Notes under the pieces: model-generated | Seen by the model: only the letters and a program-made list of their open reading frames with translations | Databases searched by the model: none | Told to the model about the DNA's origin: nothing | Program-made: the position numbers and the translations under genes | Source: Sphingomonas oryzagri | Lineage (GTDB): Bacteria > Pseudomonadota > Alphaproteobacteria > Sphingomonadales > Sphingomonadaceae | Reading direction: 5' to 3' | Assembly: GCF_029906645.1 (NCBI RefSeq) | Contig: NZ_JARYGZ010000001.1 | Coordinates: 801,208-865,207, forward strand | Length of the DNA stretch: 64,000 nt | In this document: positions 34,287-43,528 of the stretch, one piece after another | How positions within the stretch are numbered: position 1 is the first letter of the stretch | Layout: the number at the start of each line of letters is the position of its first letter

Positions 34287-36037
34287 CAGACGAGCGCCTT
34301 CGCCTCGTCGGTCGCTTCACCGACCACTTCTTCGGCGTGGAGGATCATGTCGGTGTGCGCCGCGCCCGACGGGATCATCGGGAAGCAGTTGGCGAGTTGC
34401 GCGACGCGGCAATCGACCATCACCGGGCCGGGCGTATTCAGCATCGCCTCGATGCCGCCGTCGAGGTCGCCGGGCTGCTCGATGCGCAGGCCGGTCCAGC
34501 CGAAGCTCTCCGCCAGTTTCACGAAGTCCGGCAGGGCCTCGCTGTAGCTCTCCGAATAGCGGGACGCATAGATCAGCTCCTGCCACTGGCGGACCATCCC
34601 CATATACATGTTGTTGAGGATGAAGATCTTGATCGGCAGGCGATATTGCGCGGCGGTGGACATCTCCTGGATGTTCATCAGCACCGAAGCGTCGCCCGAC
34701 AGGCCGATCACCAGCCGGTCCGGATTGCCGACCTGCGCGCCGATCGCGGCGGGCAGGCCATAGCCCATCGTGCCGAGCCCGCCCGAGGTCAGCCAGCGGT
34801 TCGGGTCTTGGAAATGGAAATGCTGGGCCGCCCACATCTGGTGCTGGCCGACTTCCGTGGTGACGATCGGATCCTTGTCCTTCGTCATCTCCCAGATGCG
34901 CTGGATCGCCTTCTGCGGCATGATCTCGTGGTCGGACGCCGGGAAGGCCAGCGACTGGCGCGCGCGCCAGCCCTCGATGCGCCGCCACCATTCACCGAGA
35001 TCGGCCTTCTCGTGGCCACGCGCCTTCCACGCCGCGATCATGTCCGCCAGCGCCGAGCCGACGTCGGCGACGACGGGCAGGTCGACGCGGACATTCTTGT
35101 TGATCGACGAGCGGTCGATATCGACGTGAATCTTGCGGCTCTCGGGCGAGAAGGCATCCAGCCGCCCGGTCACGCGATCGTCGAAGCGGGCGCCGAGGCA
35201 GAGGATCAGGTCCGCCTTGTTCATCGCCATGTTCGCTTCGTAGGTGCCGTGCATGCCCAGCATCCCGAGCCACGCATCGTCCGCCGCCGGAAAGGCGCCG
35301 AGTCCCATCAGCGTCGAGGTGACCGGGGCACCGGTCAGCGCCTGCAGCTCGCGCAGCAACGTGGAGGCGTAGGGACCAGCGTTGATGATGCCGCCGCCAG
35401 TGTAGAGGATCGGTCGCTCCGCCGCCGCCAGCATCTCGACCGCCGCTTCGATGGCGGAGGCATCGGCCTTCACCTGCGGGCGATAGGTCTTGTGCTGGAG
35501 CGGGCCGGTCGGTTTGGTGTAGCTGGCTGAGGCGATCTGCACGTCCTTGGGCAGATCGATCACGACCGGGCCGGGGCGGCCCGAGGTCGCGATGTGGAAC
35601 GCCTCGTGGACGATCGCGCCGAGGCTTGCCGGATCCTTCACCAGATAATTGTGCTTGGTGCAGTGGCGGGTGATGCCGACCGTGTCCGCTTCCTGAAAGG
35701 CATCGGTGCCGATCAGTTGCGTCGGCACCTGGCCGGTGATGACGACCAGCGGGATCGAATCCATCAGCGCGTCGGCCAGGCCGGTGACGACGTTGGTCGC
35801 GCCCGGCCCGGAGGTGACGAGGACGACGCCCGGCTTGCCGGTGGAGCGGGCATAACCCTCCGCCGCATGGGCCGCGCCGCCTTCCTGGCGAACGAGGATG
35901 TGGCGGATCTTCGCCTGCTTGAAGATCGCGTCGTAGATCGGAAGTACCGCGCCGCCCGGATAGCCGAACACGACCTCCACGCCGAGGTCCGTCAGGGCCT
36001 GGACGAGGATATCGGCTCCGCTTCGTTCGGTCGTCAT
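34286..36037 (-). CDS. ilvB: Acetolactate synthase large (catalytic) subunit
   Basis: 583 residues. Domains in order: N-terminal TPP PYR domain (GYPGGAVLPIYDAI, catalytic Glu in VRQEGGAAHAAEGYARSTGKPGV), the FAD-linked central domain, and the TPP-binding PP domain (GDASVLMNIQEMSTAAQY...NN). It condenses pyruvate to acetolactate or with 2-oxobutyrate. It is the first gene of ilvB-unknown-ilvH-ilvC. A TTGACA sits at 36122-36117 inside the end of miaA and could be its -35. Confidence 0.98.
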   Translation of the reverse strand: MTTERSGADILVQALTDLGVEVVFGYPGGAVLPIYDAIFKQAKIRHILVRQEGGAAHAAEGYARSTGKPGVVLVTSGPGATNVVTGLADALMDSIPLVVITGQVPTQLIGTDAFQEADTVGITRHCTKHNYLVKDPASLGAIVHEAFHIATSGRPGPVVIDLPKDVQIASASYTKPTGPLQHKTYRPQVKADASAIEAAVEMLAAAERPILYTGGGIINAGPYASTLLRELQALTGAPVTSTLMGLGAFPAADDAWLGMLGMHGTYEANMAMNKADLILCLGARFDDRVTGRLDAFSPESRKIHVDIDRSSINKNVRVDLPVVADVGSALADMIAAWKARGHEKADLGEWWRRIEGWRARQSLAFPASDHEIMPQKAIQRIWEMTKDKDPIVTTEVGQHQMWAAQHFHFQDPNRWLTSGGLGTMGYGLPAAIGAQVGNPDRLVIGLSGDASVLMNIQEMSTAAQYRLPIKIFILNNMYMGMVRQWQELIYASRYSESYSEALPDFVKLAESFGWTGLRIEQPGDLDGGIEAMLNTPGPVMVDCRVAQLANCFPMIPSGAAHTDMILHAEEVVGEATDEAKALV

Positions 36038-36110
36038 GGTGAATCACCTCAAAGATTACGCGCCCGCCGCATAGCAGCATCGCGGGAGGGGCGCAGCTAC
36101 CGGCAACAAA

Positions 36111-37049
36111 CTAGCGTGTCAACCAGTCGATAGGAAATAATGTGTCGATCTCAAAATTATCTGAATCATAAGATTGCGCGATGCGCGGCCAATCTTGCGG
36201 AGGCTGGTGTCGGAACCAAGTTCGCTGGCGTTTGGCATATTGGCGGCTGGCGGCTTGTGCGCGCTCGATCATCGCCTCGCGGGAGAGCGTTCCGGCGAGC
36301 CATGCGGCGATCTCGGATACACCGATGGCACGCATGGCAGGCAGCGCGGGATCGAGTTTTCGCGATGTCAGGGCTTCGACTTCCTCGACGGCGCCCTGAT
36401 CGAGCATCGCCACGAAACGGCGGTCGATGCGATCGGCCAGCCAACCAATATCCGGCACCAGCAGGAGCGGGGCAAGGCGAATGGCGTGGCCGATACCGCC
36501 AACCTTCTCATGCTGCCAGTCCGCCAGCGTGCGACCTGTCGAGCGCACCACTTCCAGCGCCCGTGCGACGCGTGTCGTGTCGCTCGGGAGAAGACGGGCG
36601 GCGGCTTCGGCATCCTCGCGCTGGAGTGCGGAATGGGCGTCCGCCACGACCATGCCGCGGATTGCGGTGCGTACAGTGGGATCGATCTCCGGCACCGGTG
36701 CGATGCCGTCGAGCAGCGTGCGGATGTAGAGGCCGGTGCCGCCGACGAGGATCGGCGTCCTGCCACCGCCGTGGATGTCGGCGATGACGGCCCTGGCCTC
36801 GCTCGCCCAGATGGCGGCGTTGTGGGGATCGGCCGCATCGACATGGCCGAACAGCTGATGCGGGGCGCGCGCCTCTTCCTTCAAGGACGGGCGGGCGGTG
36901 ACGACGCGCAGGTCGCGATAGACCTGGCTGGCGTCGGCGTTGACGATGGTGCCACCGATGCGTTCGGCCAGCGCCAGCGCCAAAGCGCTCTTGCCGCTCG
37001 CGGTCGGCCCTGCGATGAGCGCCACCGGCGGCAGATCGGGAGAATCCAT
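36111..37049 (-). CDS. miaA: tRNA dimethylallyltransferase
   Basis: 312 residues from ATG 37049. The P-loop [20 protein letters not shown] is at residue 12, then [20 protein letters not shown], the IPPT motif region [14 protein letters not shown], and the late [13 protein letters not shown]. MiaA adds the dimethylallyl group to A37 of tRNAs that read U-starting codons. The first base of its start codon overlaps the start codon of serB on the other strand. The upstream extension of the frame only shadows serB. Confidence 0.97.
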   Translation of the reverse strand: MDSPDLPPVALIAGPTASGKSALALALAERIGGTIVNADASQVYRDLRVVTARPSLKEEARAPHQLFGHVDAADPHNAAIWASEARAVIADIHGGGRTPILVGGTGLYIRTLLDGIAPVPEIDPTVRTAIRGMVVADAHSALQREDAEAAARLLPSDTTRVARALEVVRSTGRTLADWQHEKVGGIGHAIRLAPLLLVPDIGWLADRIDRRFVAMLDQGAVEEVEALTSRKLDPALPAMRAIGVSEIAAWLAGTLSREAMIERAQAASRQYAKRQRTWFRHQPPQDWPRIAQSYDSDNFEIDTLFPIDWLTR

Positions 37050-37923
37050 GTTCACGGCAACGCTGATAGCAGCGGGCAAGCTCACGCGCGGCGATATTTC
37101 GGCTGGGCAGGACGCATTGCGTGATGCCGCGTGCAAGCCCAACGGCGCGAACTGGGTGGACGAGGGCGACGCCGCGGACCTTTGGTTCGATGGCGATCCG
37201 CTCGTCGCGCGTTCGGCTCTTGAGGCCATGCCGCTTGATGTGATCGTCCAGCCCACGCTGGGCCGCGCGAAGAAGCTGCTCGTCGCCGACATGGATTCGA
37301 CGATGATCACCGTCGAGTGCATCGACGAACTCGCCGATTATGCCGGCATCAAGGACCGGATCGCCGCCGTCACCGAGGCAGCGATGCGCGGCGAGCTCGA
37401 TTTTGCCGAGGCGCTCGATGCGCGGGTGGCCTTGCTCAAGGATCTCGAAGCCTCGGCGATCGATCGCTGCCGGGCCGAGCGGGTGCGGCTGATGCCCGGC
37501 GCCAAGGCGCTGATCCGCACGATGAAGGCGCATGGCGCGCGCACAGTTCTGGTCTCGGGCGGCTTCACCGTGTTCGCCGAGCCGGTGGCGGCGGAGATCG
37601 GCTTCGATGTCGCGATCGCAAACCGGCTGGGGATCGCCGGCGACCGGCTCGACGGGCTGGTTGCCAAGCCGATTGTCGATGCGGCGACCAAGCTCACCAC
37701 GATCGAGGCCGAGCGCGTCGCGCTGGGGTTGGAGACGGTGGAGACACTGGCGGTCGGCGATGGCGCCAACGACATCCCGATGATCCAGGCGGCGGGGCTG
37801 GGGGTGGCCTATCATGCCAAGCCCAAGACGGCGGCGGCGGCAGGGGCGCGCGTCGATCACGGCGATCTGACGGCGCTGCTCTGGGCGCAGGGCTACAAGC
37901 GCAGCGAGTGGGTGTCGGACTGA
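37048..37923 (+). CDS. serB: Phosphoserine phosphatase
   Basis: 291 residues from ATG 37048, with GGGAGA as ribosome site at 37038-37043. HAD motifs: [11 protein letters not shown] (motif I), [11 protein letters not shown] (motif II), and [24 protein letters not shown] (motifs III/IV). It hydrolyses phosphoserine in serine synthesis. The N-terminal 80 residues are a short, degenerate ACT-like region. Start codon overlaps the divergent miaA start in a shared CATG. Confidence 0.96.
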   Translation: MFTATLIAAGKLTRGDISAGQDALRDAACKPNGANWVDEGDAADLWFDGDPLVARSALEAMPLDVIVQPTLGRAKKLLVADMDSTMITVECIDELADYAGIKDRIAAVTEAAMRGELDFAEALDARVALLKDLEASAIDRCRAERVRLMPGAKALIRTMKAHGARTVLVSGGFTVFAEPVAAEIGFDVAIANRLGIAGDRLDGLVAKPIVDAATKLTTIEAERVALGLETVETLAVGDGANDIPMIQAAGLGVAYHAKPKTAAAAGARVDHGDLTALLWAQGYKRSEWVSD

Positions 37924-37939
37924 TCCAACAGGGCGGGGC

Positions 37940-38254
37940 TTAGCCCGCTTTCCGCATGTCCGTCGCGATCACGGCGAGCGCGAAGGCAACCGAGGCCTCG
38001 TTTCGATCGAAGCGGAGTTGCAGCCCCTGACGGTCCTGCCCGATCACCTCTGCGGTGACGGTCCCCGCCTGCGGATGGCGCAGCGTCACCGGCGTGCCGG
38101 GATCAAGCCGCGCATGGGTTTCGATCCACGCGCCAGCGCCGGAGACTTCGCGCAGCGCGACGGGCAGAGGGCGATCGGCGAGCAACAGGCAAAGCGGCCG
38201 CCGCCCCTCGGGCAGCAGCGTCCGGTCCTTTGCGAGCCATTTCCCCAACGCCAT
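37940..38254 (-). CDS. PilZ-like domain protein
   Basis: 104 residues from ATG 38254. A beta-barrel pattern like PilZ is visible: REVSGAGAWIETHARLDPGTPVTLRH, TVTAEVIGQDRQGLQLRF. The c-di-GMP residues are degenerate: an Arg pair lies near ADRPLPVALREV, and the (D/N)xSxxG motif reads EVSGAG. It may not bind c-di-GMP. It is convergent with serB. Confidence 0.6.
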   Translation of the reverse strand: MALGKWLAKDRTLLPEGRRPLCLLLADRPLPVALREVSGAGAWIETHARLDPGTPVTLRHPQAGTVTAEVIGQDRQGLQLRFDRNEASVAFALAVIATDMRKAG

Positions 38255-38308
38255 GCGACCCTCCACACCCCCAACGGCCAAGGATGACAGCGAAGCCCGA
38301 AGGAAGCG

Positions 38309-39340
38309 TTAAGGCGCGACCGGGAAGCAGGCCGAGCCGACGGCTGCGCAGGCCCTGGCCGCAGCGGCCTTGTCGGCGAGCGGGCCGGCCCGCAGGCGGA
38401 CCACGGCGCCGGCCTTCTCGTAGCTCGGACGGAGACCGCCGAGCTTGCCCGAAACCTTGCCCCAGGCAGTCGCGGCACCCGCCTGCGAGCCGAAGGCACC
38501 AAGCTGGACCATCCATTTGCCGCCCGACGCGGCGAAGGCCGGTGCTGGCTTCGCTGCGGGAGTCGGCTTGGGAGCGGGCGGCGTCAGCGTTTCAGTCGCG
38601 GCCGGTGGTGTCTTGGCGGGCTTCGTCGCCTTGGGGGGCTTGGCCTGGGCGGTGCGGACCGGCGGCATGGCGGACAGGTCGCTCGGGCGGCTCGGCACCA
38701 CGGAAGACGGCGCGGCGATGGCGGTTTCGCCGCCGGTGACGAGCTGGCGGCCGGTCGGCGGGATCGGACGAGCAGCGAGCTGACTCGCGATCTGCAGGCC
38801 CTTCTGGCGATCCTCGGCGCTCATGAACTGGTCCATCTGGCTGAGGCTGGTCGTCGCCTGCGGCAGGCCGGCCGCGGCGGCGCGGGTCATCAGGCCATAG
38901 GCTCTCGGCCAGTCCTTGGTGGCGAGGTCTCCGTTGAAGAGGGCGGTGCCCAGCACATATTGCGCGCGCGGATCGCCGGCGTCGGCCGCCTTGCTGATCC
39001 ACGGCATTGCGGATCGCCTGTCGCCATCCTGAAACAGCAGGAGGCCGTAATTGGCGGCGCCCTGTATGTGTCCCGCCTGTGCGGACTTGCCATACCACGT
39101 CTTGGCCTGGCCGAGATCGGTGGTGACGCCGCGGCCGAGCTTATAGGCCTGCGCGAGGTTGAAGGCGGCATCGGCGTCGTTCGCTTCGGCCAGCGGGCGC
39201 CAGATCGCGACCGCGCTGGCATAGTCGCCACGCTGCCATGCATCGACACCGTCCTTCACCGTCGCCGCTGCCGCCGGCGCGGCGATCACTGCCGTCACTA
39301 CCATCGCCCCCGCAAACCGCATCTTGGGAATCCTCTTCAC
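38309..39340 (-). CDS. Sel1-repeat and SPOR-domain exported protein
   Basis: From GTG 39340 (GGGAG six bases before) the product has 343 residues: signal peptide (MKRIPKMRF basic start, hydrophobic to PAAAA), four or so Sel1 repeats (AAFNLAQAYKLGRGVTTDLGQAKTWYGKSAQAGH; AQYVLGTALFNGD), a Pro/Ala/Lys-rich linker, and a C-terminal SPOR domain (GKWMVQLGAFGSQAGAATAWGKV). SPOR domains bind denuded peptidoglycan at division sites. It is divergent from the ParA-RHH-TPR/SPOR operon, which ends in a second SPOR protein. Confidence 0.9.
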   Translation of the reverse strand: MKRIPKMRFAGAMVVTAVIAAPAAAATVKDGVDAWQRGDYASAVAIWRPLAEANDADAAFNLAQAYKLGRGVTTDLGQAKTWYGKSAQAGHIQGAANYGLLLFQDGDRRSAMPWISKAADAGDPRAQYVLGTALFNGDLATKDWPRAYGLMTRAAAAGLPQATTSLSQMDQFMSAEDRQKGLQIASQLAARPIPPTGRQLVTGGETAIAAPSSVVPSRPSDLSAMPPVRTAQAKPPKATKPAKTPPAATETLTPPAPKPTPAAKPAPAFAASGGKWMVQLGAFGSQAGAATAWGKVSGKLGGLRPSYEKAGAVVRLRAGPLADKAAAARACAAVGSACFPVAP

Positions 39341-39408
39341 AATCACTCCCGTTCGCACATGGGATATCACGCGTTAACGATAAGTGTGCGCAGAAAAGCA
39401 GGGGCTTT

Positions 39409-39423
39409 TTAACCGGATATTAG
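39409..39423 (+). promoter_or_regulatory. CtrA-like site upstream of parA
   Basis: TTAA-CCGGATA-TTAG matches the alphaproteobacterial CtrA consensus TTAA-N7-TTAA with one mismatch, 50 bp before the parA start. If real it would tie the operon to the cell cycle. One such match in an AT-richer stretch could be chance. Confidence 0.35.
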
Positions 39424-39472
39424 GCGTGCCTATGGGATGCGATGCTCAAATCTCACGGTTGAAGGGCAGGGC

Positions 39473-40186
39473 ATGCGCGTTCTCGCATTGGCATCGCAGA
39501 AGGGCGGATCTGGTAAGACGACGCTCTCGGGGCATCTCGCGGTGCAGGCACAGTTGGCCGGCGCCGGCCCGGTGGTGCTGATCGACATCGATCCGCAGGG
39601 TTCGCTCGCCGACTGGTGGAACGAGCGCGATGCCGAGATGCCGGCTTTCGCCCAGACAACCGTCGCGCGTCTCGCCGCCGATCTGGAGGTGCTGCGCCAG
39701 CAGGGCTTCAAGCTCGCCATCATCGATACGCCGCCGGCGATCACCATGGCGATCCAGAGCGTCATCCAGGTCGCCGAACTGATCGTCATCCCGACCCGCC
39801 CGTCGCCCCACGATCTGCGCGCGGTCGGCGCCACCGTCGATCTGTGCGAGCGTTCGGGCAAGCCGCTGCTGTTCGTCGTCAATGCCGCTACGCCCAAGGC
39901 GCGCATCACGCACGAGGCGGCCATCGCGCTCAGCCAGCACGGCACCGTCGCGCCGATCACCGTCCACCACCGCACCGATTTTGCCGCCTCGATGATCGAC
40001 GGCCGCACCGTGATGGAGGTCGATCCCAAGGGCCGTTCGGCGGGCGAGGTCGTCGATCTGTGGTCCTACATCTGGGATCGGCTCGAAAAGAATTTCCGCC
40101 GCACCGTCTTCGCGGCTCCCACCCCCGGCGCGGCCGTTATCGCGCCGCGCCCCGCGAGCGGCTTCGGCCGCCGCGTGGTCCAGTAA
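39473..40186 (+). CDS. ParA-family ATPase (small, type Ib-like)
   Basis: 237 residues starting directly at the deviant Walker A box: QKGGSGKTTLSGHLAV. Then the Walker A' region (LIDIDPQGSLADWW) and Walker B (LAIIDTPPAI). There is no N-terminal DNA-binding domain, as in small type Ib partition ParAs. The C-terminus is short and basic-rich. It sits far from any visible parB/gid genes and is followed within 15 bp by a ribbon-helix-helix protein, so it is an orphan positioning ATPase rather than the main chromosomal ParA. Confidence 0.93.
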   Translation: MRVLALASQKGGSGKTTLSGHLAVQAQLAGAGPVVLIDIDPQGSLADWWNERDAEMPAFAQTTVARLAADLEVLRQQGFKLAIIDTPPAITMAIQSVIQVAELIVIPTRPSPHDLRAVGATVDLCERSGKPLLFVVNAATPKARITHEAAIALSQHGTVAPITVHHRTDFAASMIDGRTVMEVDPKGRSAGEVVDLWSYIWDRLEKNFRRTVFAAPTPGAAVIAPRPASGFGRRVVQ

Positions 40187-40201
40187 GGGAGGGCCGTGAG
40201 T

Positions 40202-40804
40202 ATGCGTGACAACAAGGCTTTCGCGTCGCTCTCCTCGGGGCTGCTGGCCCGCAAGGGGCAGGCACGTCCGGCGATGCGGCCTCAGGGCTTCGGCTTCAGC
40301 ACCACCGGGCTTGACGATCTCGGCTGGAACGACATGGGCCACGATGCCGGGCCGCGCCCCGCGACGCCCCGTCTGCCCGCGAACCTGGCTGGCCCGGCGG
40401 TGTCCGTGCCGATGCCGGTCGAGGTGCCGCCGGTCGTCCGTCAGCAGGAAGAGATCGCCCGCGAATTCGCCAGGCCGGCGGAACCGGAAGTGGTTGCCGA
40501 GCCGGTGGTCGAGGTCATCGCCGAGGCTCCCGCACCGGTCGCGCCGAAGCCCAAGGCCGCGCCGAAGAAGGCCAAGGCCCCGAAAGTCGCCGCACCCGCG
40601 CCCAAGGGCGTCGCGAAGCGTGGCGAGGGGCGCAAGGCCGCCTTCACGCTGCGCCTCGATGCGGAGCGCCATCTTCGTCTGCGCCTCGCCTGCGCCGTGC
40701 AGAACCGTTCGGCCCAGTTGCTCCTCACCGACGCGCTCGACCAGTTGCTTGAGTCTCTTCCCGACGTCGCCCGGCTGGCCGCCAGCCTGCCGGCGAAGGA
40801 CTGA
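40202..40804 (+). CDS. Ribbon-helix-helix-like partner of ParA
   Basis: 200 residues from ATG 40202 (AAGGGAGGG eight bases upstream; a GTG at 40196 is an alternative but too close). The N-terminal half is Pro/Ala-rich and likely disordered. The C-terminal ~45 residues (AAFTLRLDAERHLRLRLACAVQNRSAQLLLTDAL) have the strand-helix-helix pattern of RHH DNA-binding proteins. It may be the ParB/ParG-like partner of the upstream ParA. Confidence 0.75.
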   Translation: MRDNKAFASLSSGLLARKGQARPAMRPQGFGFSTTGLDDLGWNDMGHDAGPRPATPRLPANLAGPAVSVPMPVEVPPVVRQQEEIAREFARPAEPEVVAEPVVEVIAEAPAPVAPKPKAAPKKAKAPKVAAPAPKGVAKRGEGRKAAFTLRLDAERHLRLRLACAVQNRSAQLLLTDALDQLLESLPDVARLAASLPAKD

Positions 40805-40827
40805 CATTCACGCGGGGGACAGGAACC

Positions 40828-42246
40828 ATGAACCGCAGGACTCTCGGCCGGATCGGCATACTCTCGCTGATGCTCGGCGTCTCGACGGTGGCGTGCACCA
40901 CCGGCACCAGCCACATCGCCTCGATCGCCGATCAGGCGCCCAAGGCGCAGGAAAGCGCCGCGAAGTTCGCCGACAAGGCGCGCGACGCGCTGAAGGCCCA
41001 CAAGGGCGTGCAGGCGGTGGATGCGGCGGAGAAGGCGGTCGCCTTCTCGCCCAACGATGCCTCCTACCGGATGCTGCTCGGCCAATCCTACCTCGCCGCC
41101 GGCCGCTTCGCTTCGGCCGAGACGAGCTTTCGCGATTCGCTGAGCCTCAAGCCCGATCAGCCCAAGGCGAAGTTCAACATGGCGCTGGCCGAGATCGGCG
41201 CGGGTCGCGCCGGCGAGGCGCAGGCCGTGCTGCATGACCTTGATGGCCAGGTATCGACGGCCGACCTTGGCCTCGCGCTCGCGCTGTCGGGTGACCGCCA
41301 GACCGCGATCGACACGCTCAGCAACTATGTCCGCTCGGGCAAGTCGGACGCGCAGGCGCGTCAGAATCTGGCGCTCGCCTTCGCGCTCAACGGCCAGTGG
41401 CGCGAAGCCCGCGCGGTCGCCATGCAGGATACCCCGCCGAGCCAGATCAACGATCAGATCGGCCGCTGGGCGGAATTCGCCCAGCCGCAGTCGGCTGGCC
41501 CCGTTCAGGTCGCCGCGATGCTGGGCGTGAAGCCGGCCAGCGATCCGGGGCTGCCCACCGCGCTGGCGCTCGCCGCACCGGCGCCGAGCCAGGCCCCGGT
41601 CGCGCTGGCTATGGCCGATCCGGCCCCAGTTCCGGCCCCGGCCGCGGTGCCGGCACAGGTCGTCGCCGCCGATACGGCTTCGGTCACCGTGCCGCTCGAC
41701 GATGCGCCCAAGGCGGCGGAGATGCCCGCCAATGCGCCCGCGAGCGCGGTCGCGATGGTCGCCCAGCAGGTCGCGAAGCCCGAACGTGTCTCGACGCCGG
41801 AACTGCTGCGCGCGCCCAAATCGCCGTTCCGCAGTGCCGTGCTGACCGTGCAGCCCAAGCCGGTGTTGCGTTCCAGCGGCTATGTCGTGCAGCTCGGTGC
41901 CTTTTCCAAGGCGGGCGCGATCCAGGCGGCGTGGGATGAGGCCGCCAAGGCGATGCCGCGTCTTGCCGGTTATGCCCCGGCGCGTGCGCAGTTCAGCTTC
42001 TCGGGCGCGTCGCTCGTCCGCCTGTCGGTGTCGGGCTTTGCGGACCGGGCCTCGGCCGTGGCGCTGTGCGAACAGATCCAGGCGCGCAAGGGTGCCTGCT
42101 TCGTCCGCGCCACTGCCGGAGATGCGCCGCTGCAGTGGGTGAAGGCGGAGAGCAAAGTCCAGACCGCGCACGCGACGGCGCCCAAGGCCGCCGTGCCGGC
42201 GTTGCTCGCCCGACGCGATGCCGGCGTGCAGGTCGCCTCGCGCTAA
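40828..42246 (+). CDS. TPR and SPOR-domain lipoprotein
   Basis: 472 residues. The signal peptide ends with a lipobox-like STVAC (Cys23), so it is probably an outer membrane or periplasmic lipoprotein. TPR repeats occupy residues ~50-220 (NDASYRMLLGQSYLAAGRFASAETSFRDSLSLKP), an Ala/Pro/Val-rich linker follows, and a SPOR domain begins near residue 350 (GYVVQLGAFSKAGAIQAAWDEAAK). The first part resembles TadD-like proteins. It ends the parA operon, after a 23-bp gap. Confidence 0.88.
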   Translation: MNRRTLGRIGILSLMLGVSTVACTTGTSHIASIADQAPKAQESAAKFADKARDALKAHKGVQAVDAAEKAVAFSPNDASYRMLLGQSYLAAGRFASAETSFRDSLSLKPDQPKAKFNMALAEIGAGRAGEAQAVLHDLDGQVSTADLGLALALSGDRQTAIDTLSNYVRSGKSDAQARQNLALAFALNGQWREARAVAMQDTPPSQINDQIGRWAEFAQPQSAGPVQVAAMLGVKPASDPGLPTALALAAPAPSQAPVALAMADPAPVPAPAAVPAQVVAADTASVTVPLDDAPKAAEMPANAPASAVAMVAQQVAKPERVSTPELLRAPKSPFRSAVLTVQPKPVLRSSGYVVQLGAFSKAGAIQAAWDEAAKAMPRLAGYAPARAQFSFSGASLVRLSVSGFADRASAVALCEQIQARKGACFVRATAGDAPLQWVKAESKVQTAHATAPKAAVPALLARRDAGVQVASR

Positions 42247-42277
42247 GATCTTTCCAACGGGGGAAAGAGAGGGGCGG

Positions 42278-43528
42278 TCAGCCTACGGGCTGGCCGCCCT
42301 TGATCGTTTTCAGAACGCGACCCTGCACGGGCAGGCCATCGAACGGCGTGTTGCCCGCCTTGCCGGCCAGCTTGTCGCCGACGATCTTCCAGGGCTTGCC
42401 GTCATCGACGAGGATCAGGTCGGCCGGGGCGCCGACCGCCATGCGACCGGCCTCCAGCCCGAACAGCTTCGCCGGCGCGGTCGCCAGCAGATCGATGAGA
42501 CGAGGTAGGGTGACGACGCCCTCCTGCACGAGCGCCAGCGAGAGCGTCAGCAGCGTCTCGGCACCCGCCATGCCCGGTTCGGCCGAGACGTAGGGCAGCC
42601 GCTTCGCCTCCGGCCCGCGCGGATCGTGGGCAGAGCAGATCAGGTCCACCGTGCCATCGCGCACCGCCTCGATCACGGCCTTGCGATCGTCTTCGGAGCG
42701 CAGCGGGGGTGAAAGGCGCGCGAACGTCTTGAACGGCCCGATCGCCTGATCCGAGAGCAGGAAGTGCGCCGGGCTGACCCCGCACGTCACCGCCACTCCA
42801 CGCTTCTTGGCGGCACGCACCAGATCGAAGGAGCGCGCGGTCGAAAGCTGGCGGAAATGCAGCCGTGCGCCGGTCTCCTCGGCGAGCATCAGGTCGCGCG
42901 CCACCGCCATCGCCTCGGCGATCGCGGGGGCGGAGGCGAGCCCGAGCCGGCTCGCCATCTCGCCGTCGGTGGCGACCGCGCCCTTGGTGAGGCTGCCGTC
43001 CTCGGCGTGGGTGACCACGATCATGTCGAAGGCGGAGGCATAGGCCATGATCCGGGCCACCAGCTCCGAATCGGCGATCCACTGCCGCCCGGTGCAGACC
43101 GCGGCCGCGCCGGCGCGCTTCATCAGGCCGATCTCGGCCATCTCGCGACCGTCCAGCCCGCGCGTCGCGGCGGCGAGGGGGACGATCGAGACGGCATCCG
43201 CCGGGAAGCTCGCCGCCTGCCGGATCAGCGCCGGCGCGTCGAGAGGCGGCGCCTGATCGGGCATCAGCAGCGACGTCGTGATGCCGCCGGCCGTGGCCGC
43301 CTTGGGATCGATCGCGAAAGCGCCGACATCGACGAGGCCGGGCGCGATCAGCGCACCGCGCGCATCGGCCACCACGTCGGACTTGCGAAAGACGCCATGC
43401 TCGATCTCGCCGAACGCCTCGATGCGGCCGTCCTTGATGAGAACGCCGCCTTCCTCGACGGTGCCGGCGACCGGATCGACGATCCGCCCGTTGCGGATGG
43501 CGAGCGTGCCTTTCACGGAGCCGATCAT
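42278..43528 (-). CDS. pyrX: Catalytically inactive dihydroorotase-like protein (PyrX/PyrC' type)
   Basis: 416 residues with an amidohydrolase fold ([48 protein letters not shown]). The catalytic residues are gone: the HxH after GLVD is replaced by VGAF (residues 68-71), the region after it is shortened by ~20 residues, the HxxH second His is Gln (H224-Q227), and the TDHAPH motif reads SAHDPR (299-304). Only H174 (HAED) remains. It overlaps pyrB by ATGA. In Pseudomonas an inactive PyrC' is needed for aspartate transcarbamoylase assembly, and the same role is likely here. Confidence 0.88.
   Translation of the reverse strand: MIGSVKGTLAIRNGRIVDPVAGTVEEGGVLIKDGRIEAFGEIEHGVFRKSDVVADARGALIAPGLVDVGAFAIDPKAATAGGITTSLLMPDQAPPLDAPALIRQAASFPADAVSIVPLAAATRGLDGREMAEIGLMKRAGAAAVCTGRQWIADSELVARIMAYASAFDMIVVTHAEDGSLTKGAVATDGEMASRLGLASAPAIAEAMAVARDLMLAEETGARLHFRQLSTARSFDLVRAAKKRGVAVTCGVSPAHFLLSDQAIGPFKTFARLSPPLRSEDDRKAVIEAVRDGTVDLICSAHDPRGPEAKRLPYVSAEPGMAGAETLLTLSLALVQEGVVTLPRLIDLLATAPAKLFGLEAGRMAVGAPADLILVDDGKPWKIVGDKLAGKAGNTPFDGLPVQGRVLKTIKGGQPVG

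Noticed and set aside
35990-36080. Leader peptide for ilvB starting MLLCGGRVIFEVI
   Set aside because: The frame has hydrophobic residues but no stop before ilvB; it runs on inside ilvB as a shadow, and no attenuator stem was found.
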